Assembly (NCBI GenBank): GCA_037954325.1
Contig: JBBMNZ010000078.1
Span: 1 to 64,000, forward strand
DNA from: Fistularia commersonii
Lineage: Eukaryota; Chordata; Actinopteri; Syngnathiformes; Fistulariidae
Direction of reading: 5' to 3'
Length of the DNA: 64,000 nucleotides
The stretch's first letter is position 1. Each line of letters opens with the position of its first letter. Of this stretch, positions 50,901 through 61,871 are shown piece by piece. The notes beneath the pieces were generated by a model. The model did not search any database and was not told the origin of the DNA. It saw nothing but the letters and a program-made list of their open reading frames with translations. A program made the translations under genes and the position numbers.

Positions 50901-53364
50901 GAATCATGTCCTAAACAACATATTTCAATAGCAGAAACCAGCTTGATGAAATTCAAAAGTTATTGCCACTCCTAATCAAAAACGCTCCAACTCGGTGAGA
51001 TAAGCATTTTTTGACCCTATGGCTATATCTTTTAAACTTGTAGCTGGATTACACTGAATTTGACATATATTGTGCATAATCACGTCCTAAACAACATATT
51101 TCAATAGCAGAAACCAGCTTGATGAAATTCAAAAGTTATTGCCACTCCTAATCAAAAACGCTCCACTCGGTGAGATAAGAACTTTTTGAACCTAGGGCTA
51201 TATCTTTTGAACCTGTGAAGGGATTTCACTAGATTTGACATATATTGTGCAGAATCATGTCCTAAACAACATATTTCAAAAGCAAAAACCAGCTTGATGA
51301 AATTCAAAAGTTATTGCCATTCCTAATCAAAAACGCTCCACTCGGTGAGTTAAGCATTTTTTTACCCTATGGCTATATCTCTTAAACTTGTAGCTGGATT
51401 ACACTGAATTTGACATATATTGTGCAGAATCATGTCCTAAACAACATATTTCAAAAGCAGAAACCAGCTTGATGAAATTCATGAGTTATTACCACTCCTA
51501 ATCAAAAACGCTCCAACTCGGTGAGATAAGCATTTTTTGACCCTATGGCTATATCTTTTAAACTTGTAGCTGGATTACACTGAATTTGACATATATTATG
51601 CAGAATCATGTCCTAAACAACATATTTCAATAGCAGAAACCAGCTTGATGAAATTCAAAAGTTATTGCCACTCCTAATCAAAAACGCTCCAACTCGGTGA
51701 GATAAGCATTTTTTGACCCTATGGCTATATCTTTTAAACTTGTAGCTGGATTACACTGAATTTGACATATATTGTGCAGAATCATGTCCTTAATAACATA
51801 TTTCAATAGCAGAAACCAGCTTGATGAAATTCAAAAGTTATTGCCACTCCTAATCAAAAATGCTCCAACTCGGGGAGATAAGCACTTTTTGAACCTATGG
51901 CTATATCTTTTAAACTTGTAGCTGGATTACACTGAATTTGACATATATTATGCAGAATCATGTCCTAAACAACATATTTCAATAGCAGAAACCAGCTTGA
52001 TGAAATTCAAAAGTTATTGCCACTCCTAATCAAAAACGCTCCAACTCGGTGAGATAAGCATTTTTTGACCCTATGGCTATATCTTTTAAACTTGTAGCTG
52101 GATTACACTGAATTTGACATATATTGTGCAGAATCATGTCCTTAATAACATATTTCAATAGCAGAAACCAGCTTGATGAAATTCAAAAGTTATTTCCACT
52201 CCTAATCAAAAACGCTCCAACTCGGTGAGATAAGCACTTTTTGAACCTAGGGCTATATCTTTTGAACCTGTGAAGGGATTACACTAGATTTGACATATAT
52301 TGTGCAGAATCATGTCCTAAACAACATCTTTCAACAGCAGAAACCAGCTTGATGAAATTCAAAAGTTATTGCCACTCCTAATCAAAAACGCTCCAACTCG
52401 GTGAGATAAGCATTTTTTGACCCTATGGCTATATCTTTTAAACTTGTAGCTGGATTACACTGAATTTGACATATATTATGCAGAATCATGTCCTAAACAA
52501 CATTTTTCAATAGCAGAAACCAGCTTGATGAAATTCAAAAGTTATTGCCACTCCTAATCAAAAACGCTCCAACTCGGTGAGATAAGCATTTTTTGACCCT
52601 ATGGCTATATCTCTTAAACTTGTAGCTGGATTACACTGAATTTGACATATATTGTGCAGAATCATGTCCTAAACAACATATTTCAATAGCAGAAACCAGC
52701 TTGATGAAATTCAAAAGTTATTTCCACTCCTAATCAAAAACGCTCCAACTCGGTGAGATAAGCACTTTTTGAACCTAGGGCTATATCTTTTGAACCTGTG
52801 AAGGGATTACACTAGATTTGACATATGTTGTGCAGAATCATGTCCTAAACAACATATTTCAATAGCAGAAACCAGCTTGATGAAATTCAAAAGTTATTGC
52901 CACTCCTAATCAAAAACGCTCCAACTCGGTGAGATAAGCATTTTTTGACCCTATGCCTATATCTTTTAAACTTGTAGCTGGATTACAATGAATTTGACAT
53001 ATATTGTGCAGAATCATGTCCTAAACAACATATTTCAATAGCAGAAACCAGCTTGATGAAATTCAAAAGTTATTGCCACTCCTAATCAAAAACGCTCCAA
53101 CTCGGTGAGATAAGCATTTTTTGACCCTATGGTTATATCTTTTAAACTTGTAGCTGGATTACACTGAATTTGACATATATTATGCAGAATCATGTCCTAA
53201 ACAACATATTTCAATAGCAGAAACCAGCTTGATGAAATTCAAAAGTTATTGCCACTCCTAATCAAAAACGCTCCAACTCGGTGAGATAAGCATTTTTTGA
53301 CCCTATGGCTATATCTTTTAAACTTGTAGCTGGATTACACTGAATTTGACATATATTGTGCAGA
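47912..53364 (+). repeat. 5453 bp (31-monomer) duplication, copy 2
   Basis: This copy is directly adjacent to copy 1 and nearly identical to it. It ends where CCTAAACAAC at 47911 is replaced by CCTTAATAAC at 53371. One monomer found in copy 1 near 42.8 kb is missing here. A private one-base insertion (GAATTTTGAC near 48243) makes the monomer 48169-48345 177 bp long. The high identity over this length makes it the largest clearly recent event in the window. Confidence 0.87.
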
Positions 53365-55640
53365 ATCATGTCCTTAATAACATATTTCAATAGCAGAAAC
53401 CAGCTTGATGAAATTCAAAAGTTATTTCCACTCCTAATCAAAAACGCTCCAACTCGGTGAGATAAGCACTTTTTGAACCTAGGGCTATATCTTTTGAACC
53501 TGTGAAGGGATTACACTAGATTTGACATATATTGTGCAGAATCATGTCCTCAACAACATATTTCAATAGCAGAATCCAGCTTGATGAAATTCAAAAGTTA
53601 TTGCCACTCCTAATCAAAAACGCTCCAACTCGGTAAGATAAGCATTTTTTGACCCTATGCCTATATCTTTTAAACTTGTAGCTGGATTACACTGAATTTG
53701 ACATATATTATGCAGAATCACGTCCTAAACAACATATTTCAATAGCAGAAACCAGCTTGATGTAATTCAAAAGTTATTGACACTCCTAATCAAAAATGCT
53801 CCAACTCGGGGAGATAAGCAATTTTTGACTCTATGGCTATATCTTTTAAACTTGTAGCTGGATTACACTGAATTTGACATATATTATGCAGAATCATGTC
53901 CTAAACAACATATTTCAATACCAGAAACCAGCTTGATGAAATTCAAAAGTTATTTCAAATCCTAATCAAAAACGCTCCAACTCGGTGAGATAAGCATTTT
54001 TTGACCCTATGGCTATATCTTTTAAACTTGTAGCTGGATTACACTGAATTTGACATATATTGTGCAGAATCATGTCCTAAACAACATATTTCAATAGCAG
54101 AAACCAGCTTGATGAAATTCAAAAGTTATTGCCACTCCTAATCAAAAACGCTCCAACTCGGTGAGATAAGCACTTTTTGAACGAATGGCTATATCTTTTG
54201 AACCTGTGAAGGGATTACACTAGTTTTGACATATATTGTGCAGAATCATGTCCTAAACAACATATTTCAACAGCAGAAACCAGCTTGATGAAATTCAAAA
54301 GTTATTGCCACTCCTAATCAAAAACGCTCCAACTCGGTGAGATAAGCATTTTTTGACCCTATGGCTATATCTTTTAAACTTGTAGCTGGATTACACTGAA
54401 TTTGACATATATTATGCAGAATCATGTCCTAAACAACATATTTCAATAGCAGAAACCAGCTTGATGAAATTCAAAAGTTATTGCCACTCCTAATCAAAAA
54501 CGCTCCAACTCGGTGAGATAAGCATTTTTTGACCCTATGGCTATATCTTTTAAACTTGTAGCTGGATTACACTGAATTTGACATATATTGTGCATAATCA
54601 CGTCCTAAAAAACATATTTCAATAGCAGAAACCAGCTTGATGAAATTCAAAAGTTATTGCCACTCCTAATCAAAAACGCTCCACTCGGTGAGATAAGCAT
54701 TTTTTGACCCTATGGCTATATCTTTTAAACTTGTAGCTGAATTACACTGAATTTGACATATATTATGCAGAATCACGTCCTAAACAACATATTTCAATAG
54801 CAGAAACCAGCTTGATGAAATTCAAAAGTTATTGCCACTCCTAATCAAAAATGCTCCAACTCGGGGAGATAAGCACTTTTTGAACCTAGGGCTATATCTC
54901 TTAAACTTGTAGCTGGATTACACTGAATTTGACATATATTGTGCAGAATCATGTCCTAAACAATATATTTCAATAGCAGAAACCAGCTTGATAAAATTCA
55001 AAAGTTATTGCCACTCCTAATCAAAAACGCTCCCACTCGGTGAGATAAGCACTTTTTGAACGAATGGCTATATCTTTTGAACCTGTGAAGGGATTACACT
55101 AGTTTTGACATATATTGTGCAGAATCATGTCCTAAACAACATATTTCAACAGCAGAAACCAGCTTGATGAAATTCAAAAGTTATTGCCACTCCTAATCAA
55201 AAACGCTCCAACTCGGTGAGATAAGCATTTTTTGACCCTATGGCTATATCTTTTAAACTTGTAGCTGGATTACACTGAATTTGACATATATTATGCAGAA
55301 TCATGTCCTAAACAACATATTTCAATAGCAGAAACCAGCTTGATGAAATTCAAAAGTTATTGCCACTCCTAATCAAAAACGCTCCAACTCGGTGAGATAA
55401 GCATTTTTTGACCCTATGGCTATATCTTTTAAATTTGTAGCTGGATTACACTGAATTTGACATATATTGTGCATAATCACGTCCTAAACAACATATTTCA
55501 ATAGCAGAAACCAGCTTGATGAAATTCAAAAGTTATTGCCACTCCTAATCAAAAACGCTCCACTTGGTGAGATAAGCATTTTTTGACCCTATGGCTATAT
55601 CTTTTAAACTTGTAGCTGGATTACACTGAATTTGACATAT
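53345..55640 (+). repeat. 2990 bp-spaced (17-monomer) repeat, copy 1
   Basis: The segment matches 56335-58630 at 2990 bp. Paired markers are TCCTTAATAAC (53371 and 56361), TTATTGACACTCC (53777 and 56767), AGCTGAATTACACTG (54738 and 57728) and GCTCCCACTCGG (55031 and 58021). Private changes here include TCGGTAAGATAAG near 53634, GATGTAATTC near 53760, AATACCAG near 53929 and CCTAAAAAACAT near 54605. The remaining part of the 2990 bp interval, about 55640-56334, is not shared and resembles F-tail regions elsewhere. Confidence 0.83.
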
Positions 55641-56334
55641 ATTATGCAGAATCATGTCCTAAACAACATATTTCAATAGCAGAAACCAGCTTGATGAAAT
55701 TCAAAAGTTATTGCCACTCCTAATCAAAAACGCTCCAACTCGGTGAGATAAGCATTTTTTGACCCTATGGCTATATCTTTTAAACTTGTAGCTGGATTAC
55801 ACTGAATTTGACATATATTGTGCAGAATCATGTCCTAAACAACATATTTCAAAAGCAGAAACCAGCTTGATGAAATTCATGAGTTATTACCACTCCTAAT
55901 CAAAAACGCTCCAACTCGGTGAGATAAGCATTTTTTGACCCTATGGCTATATCTTTTAAACTTGTAGCTGGATTACACTGAATTTGACATATATTATGCA
56001 GAATCATGTCCTAAACAACATATTTCAATAGCAGAAACCAGCTTGATGAAATTCAAAAGTTATTGCCACTCCTAATCAAAAACGCTCCAACTCGGTGAGA
56101 TAAGCATTTTTTGACCCTATGGCTATATCTTTTAAACTTGTAGCTGGATTACACTGAATTTGACATATATTGTGCAGAATCATGTCCTAAATAACATATT
56201 TCAATAGCAGAAACCAGCTTGATGAAATTCAAAAGTTATTTCCACTCCTAATCAAAAACGCTCCAACTCGGTGAGATAAGCACTTTTTGACTCTATGGCT
56301 ATATCTTTTGAACCTGTGAAGGGATTACACTAGA

Positions 56335-58630
56335 TTTGACATATATTGTGCAGAATCATGTCCTTAATAACATATTTCAATAGCAGAAACCAGCTTGATG
56401 AAATTCAAAAGTTATTTCCACTCCTAATCAAAAACGCTCCAACTCGGTGAGATAAGCACTTTTTGAACCTAGGGATATATCTTTTGAACCTGTGAAGGGA
56501 TTACACTAGATTTGACATATATTGTGCAGAATCATGTCCTCAACAACATATTTCAATAGCAGAAACCAGCTTGATGAAATTCAAAAGTTATTGCCACTCC
56601 TAATCAAAAACGCTCCAACTCGGTGAGATAAGCATTTTTTGACCCTATGACTATATCTTTTAAACTTGTAGCTGGATTACACTGAATTTGACATATATTA
56701 TGCAGAATCACGTCCTAAACAACATATTTCAATAGCAGAAACCAGCTTGATGAAATTCAAAAGTTATTGACACTCCTAATCAAAAATGCTCCAACTCGGG
56801 GAGATAAGCAATTTTTGACTCTATGGCTATATCTTTTAAACTTGTAGCTGGATTACACTGAATTTGACATATATTATGCAGAATCATGTCCTAAACAACA
56901 TATTTCAATAGCAGAAACCAGCTTGATGAAATTCAAAAGTTATTGCCACTCCTAATCAAAAACGCTCCAACTCGGTGAGATAAGCATTTTTTGACCCTAT
57001 GGCTATATCTTTTAAACTTGTAGCTGGATTACACTGAATTTGACATATATTGTGCAGAATCATGTCCTAAACAACATATTTCAATAGCAGAAACCAGCTT
57101 GATGAAATTCAAAAGTTATTGCCACTCCTAATCAAAAACGCTCCAACTCGGTGAGATAAGCACTTTTTGAACGAATGGCTATATCTTTTGAACCTGTGAA
57201 GGGATTACACTAGTTTTGACATATAGTGTGCAGAATCATGTCCTAAACAACATATTTCAACAGCAGAAGCCAGCTTGATGAAATTCAAAAGTTATTGCCA
57301 CTCCTAATCAAAAACGCTCCTAATCGGTGAGATAAGCATTTTTTGACCCTATGGCTATATCTTTTAAACTTGTAGCTGGATTACACTGAATTTGACATAT
57401 ATTATGCAGAATCATGTCCTAAACAACATATTTCAATAGCAGAAACCAGCTTGATGAAATTCAAAAGTTATTGCCACTCCTAATCAAAAACGCTCCAACT
57501 CGGTGAGATAAGCATTTTTTGACCCTATGGCTATATCTTTTAAACTTGTAGCTGGATTACACTGAATTTGACATATATTGTGCATAATCACGTCCTAAAC
57601 AACATATTTCAATAGCAGAAACCAGCTTGATGAAATTCAAAAGTTATTGCCACTCCTAATCAAAAACGCTCCACTCGGTGAGATAAGCATTTTTTGACCC
57701 TATGGCTATATCTTTTAAACTTGTAGCTGAATTACACTGAATTTGACATATATTATGCAGAATCATGTCCTAAACAACATATTTCAATAGCAGAAACCAG
57801 CTTGATGAAATTCAAAAGTTATTGCCACTCCTAATCAAAAATGCTCCAACTCGGGGAGATAAGCACTTTTTGAACCTAGGGCTATATATTTTAAACTTGT
57901 AGCTGGATTACACTGAATTTGACATATATTGTGCAGAATCATGTCCTAAACAATATATTTCAATAGCAGAAACCAGCTTGATGAAATTCAAAAGTTATTG
58001 CCACTCCTAATCAATAACGCTCCCACTCGGTGAGATAAGCACTTTTTGAACGAATGGCTATATCTTTTGAACCTGTGAAGGGATTACACTAGTTTTGACA
58101 TATATTGTGCAGAATCATGTCCTAAACAACATATTTCAACAGCAGAAAGCAGCTTGATGAAATTCAAAAGTTATTGCCACTCCTAATCAAAAACGCTCCA
58201 ACTCGGTGAGATAAGCATTTTTTGACCCTATGGCTATATCTTTTAAACTTGTAGCTGGATTACACTGAATTTGACATATATTATGCAGAATCATGTCCTA
58301 AACAACATATTTCAATAGCAGAAACCAGCTTGATGAAATTCAAAAGTTATTGCCACTCCTAATCAAAAACGCTCCAACTCGGTGAGATAAGCATTTTTTG
58401 ACCCTATGGCTATATATTTTAAATTTGTAGCTGGATTACACTGAATTTGACATATATTGTGCATAATCACGTCCTAAACAACATATTTCAATAGCAGAAA
58501 CCAGCTTGATGAAATTCAAAAGTTATTGCCACTCCTAATCAAAAACGCTCCACTCGGTGAGATAAGCATTTTTTGACCCTCTGGCTATATATTTTAAACT
58601 TGTAGCTGGATTACACTGAATTTGACATAT
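56335..58630 (+). repeat. 2990 bp-spaced (17-monomer) repeat, copy 2
   Basis: This is the second copy of 53345-55640. Private changes include CTAGGGATATATC near 56475, CTATGACTATATC near 56650, ATATAGTGTGCAG near 57225, GCTCCTAATCGG near 57317 and GCAGAAAGCAGC near 58147. The match fades near 58630, where CACGTCC meets CATGTCC in copy 1, and the next monomers differ. Confidence 0.82.
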
Positions 58631-59055
58631 ATTATGCAGAATCACGTCCTAAACAACATATTTCAATAGCAGAAACCAGCTTGATGAAATTCAAAAGTTA
58701 TTGCCACTCCTAATCAAAAACGCTCCAACTCGGGGAGATAAGCAATTTTTGACCCTATGGCTATATCTTTTAAACTTGTGGCTGGATTACACTGAATTTG
58801 ACATATATTATGCAGAATCATGTCCTAAACAACATTTTTCAATAGCAGAAACCAGCTTGATGAAATTCAAAAGTTATTGCCACTCCTAATCAAAAACGCT
58901 CCAACTCGGTGAGATAAGCATTTTTTGACCCTATGGCTATATCTTTTAAACTTGTAGCTGGATTACACTGAATTTGACATATATTGTGCAGAATCATGTC
59001 CTAAACAACATATTTCAATAGCAGAAACCAGCTTGATGAAATTCAAAAGTTATTT

Positions 59056-60463
59056 CCACTCCTAATCAAAAACGCTCCAACTCGGTGAGATAAGCACTTT
59101 TTGAACCTAGGGCTATATCTTTTGAACCTGTGAAGGGATTACACTAGATTTGACATATATTGTGCAGAATCATGTCCTAAACAACATATTTCAATAGCAG
59201 AAACCAGCTTGATGAAATTCAAAAGTTATTACCACTCCTAATCAAAAACGCTCCAACTCGGGGAGATAAGCAATTTTTGACCCTATGGCTATATCTTTTA
59301 AACTTGTAGCTGGATTACACTGAATTTGACATATATTATGCAGAATCATGTCCTAAACAACATTTTTCAATAGCAGAAACCAGCTTGATGAAATTCAAAA
59401 GTTATTGCCACTCCTAATCAAAAACGCTCCAACTCGGTGAGATAAGCATTTTTTGACCCTATGGCTATATCTTTTAAACTTGTAGCTGGATTACACTGAA
59501 TTTGACATATATTGTGCAGAATCATGTCCTAAACAACATATTTCAATAGCAGAAACCAGCTTGATGAAATTCAAAAGTTATTGCCACTCCTAATCAAAAA
59601 CGCTCCAACTCGGTGAGATAAGCATTTTTTGACCCTATGGCTATATCTTTTAAACTTGTAGCTGGATTACACTGAATTTGACATATATTGTGCAGAATCA
59701 TGTCCTTAATGACATATTTCAATAGCAGAAACCAGCTTGATGAAATTCAAAAGTTATTTCCACTCCTAATCAAAAACGCTCCAACTCGGTGAGATAAGCA
59801 CTTTTTGAACCTAGGGCTATATCTTTTGAACCTGTGAAGGGATTACACTAGATTTGACATATATTGTGCAGAATCATGTCCTCAACAACATATTTCAATA
59901 GCAGAAACCAGCTTGATGAAATTCAAAAGTTATTGCCACTCCTAATCAAAAACGCTCCAACTCGGTGAGATAAGCATTTTTTGACCCTATGCCTATATCT
60001 TTTAAACTTGTAGCTGGATTACACTGAATTTGACATATATTATGCAGAATCACGTCCTAAACAACATATTTCAATAGCAGAAACCAGCTTGATGAAATTC
60101 AAAAGTTATTGCCACTCCTAATCAAAAATGCTCCAACTCGGGGAGATAAGCACTTTTTGAACGAATGGCTATATCTTTTGAACCTGTGAAGGGATTACAC
60201 TAGATTTGACATATATTGTGCAGAATCATGTCCTCAACAACATATTTCAATAGCAGAAACCAGCTTGATGAAATTCAAAAGTTATTGCCACTCCTAATCA
60301 AAAACGCTCCAACTCGGTGAGATAAGCATTTTTTGACCCTATGGCTATATCTTTTAAACTTGTAGCTGGATTACACTGAATTTGACATATATTGTGCAGA
60401 ATCATGTCCTAAACAACATATTTCAATAGCAGAAACCAGCTTGATGAAATTCAAAAGTTATTG
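59056..60463 (+). repeat. 1408 bp (8-monomer) duplication, copy 1
   Basis: The block matches the next at exactly 1408 bp, eight monomers with no length change. The marker CCTTAATGACAT (59704 and 61112) is found nowhere else that I saw, and the TTATTACCACTCC marker repeats at the same spacing. An unusual GGGGAGATAAGCACTTTTTGAACG junction near 60137 is also shared with about 61545. The match starts near 59056, where TTATTTCC here meets TTATTGCC in copy 2. Confidence 0.88.
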
Positions 60464-61871
60464 CCACTCCTAATCAAAAACGCTCCAACTCGGTGAGATA
60501 AGCACTTTTTGAACCTAGGGCTATATCTTTTGAACCTGTGAAGGGATTACACTAGATTTGACATATATTGTGCAGAATCATGTCCTAAACAACATATTTC
60601 AATAGCAGAAACCAGCTTGATGAAATTCAAAAGTTATTACCACTCCTAATCAAAAACGCTCCAACTCGGGGAGATAAGCAATTTTTGACCCTATGGCTAT
60701 ATCTTTTAAACTTGTAGCTGGATTACACTGAATTTGACATATATTATGCAGAATCATGTCCTAAACAACATTTTTCAATAGCAGAAACCAGCTTGATGAA
60801 ATTCAAAAGTTATTGCCACTCCTAATCAAAAACGCTCCAACTCGGTGAGATAAGCATTTTTTGACCCTATGGCTATATCTTTTAAACTTGTAGATGGATT
60901 ACACTGAATTTGACATATATTGTGCAGAATCATGTCCTAAACAACATATTTCAATAGCAGAAACCAGCTTGATGAAATTCAAAAGTTATTGCCACTCCTA
61001 ATCAAAAACGCTCCAACTCGGTGAGATAAGCATTTTTTGACCCTATGGCTATATCTTTTAAACTTGTAGCTGGATTACACTGAATTTGACATATATTGTG
61101 CAGAATCATGTCCTTAATGACATATTTCAATAGCAGAAACCAGCTTGATGAAATTCAAAAGTTATTTCCACTCCTAATCAAAAACGCTCCAACTCGGTGA
61201 GATAAGCACTTTTTGAACCTAGGGCTATATCTTTTGAACCTGTGAAGGGATTACACTAGATTTGACATATATTGTGCAGAATCATGTCCTCAACAACATA
61301 TTTCAATAGCAGAAACCAGCTTGATGAAATTCAAAAGTTATTGCCACTCCTAATCAAAAACGCTCCAACTCGGTGAGATAAGCATTTTTTGACCCTATGC
61401 CTATATCTTTTAAACTTGTAGCTGGATTACACTGAATTTGACATATATTATGCAGAATCACGTCCTAAACAACATATTTCAATAGCAGAAACCAGCTTGA
61501 TGAAATTCAAAAGTTATTGCCACTCCTAATCAAAAATGCTCCAACTCGGGGAGATAAGCACTTTTTGAACGAATGGCTATATCTTTTGAACCTGTGAAGG
61601 GATTACACTAGATTTGACATATATTGTGCAGAATCATGTCCTCAACAACATATTTCAATAGCAGAAACCAGCTTGATGAAATTCAAAAGTTATTGCCACT
61701 CCTAATCAAAAACGCTCCAACTCGGTGAGATAAGCATTTTTTGACCCTATGGCTATATCTTTTAAACTTGTAGCTGGATTACACTGAATTTGACATATAT
61801 TGTGCAGAATCATGTCCTAAACAACATATTTCAATAGCAGAAACCAGCTTGATGAAATTCAAAAGTTATTG
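60464..61871 (+). repeat. 1408 bp (8-monomer) duplication, copy 2
   Basis: This is the second eight-monomer copy. The one difference from copy 1 that I noticed is GTAGATGG near 60892 against GTAGCTGG. Similarity continues to about 61911. The following stretch, 61.96-62.45 kb, again repeats the order CCTTAATAAC, type A with CCTCAAC, GCCTATATC, type D, so a third, partial round may be present. Confidence 0.87.

Noticed and set aside
58701..58889. Third 62-codon open frame
   Set aside because: Same frame, opened by CGGGGAG and TTGTGGCTGG. Chance loss of stops in a repeat with about 364 copies explains it.
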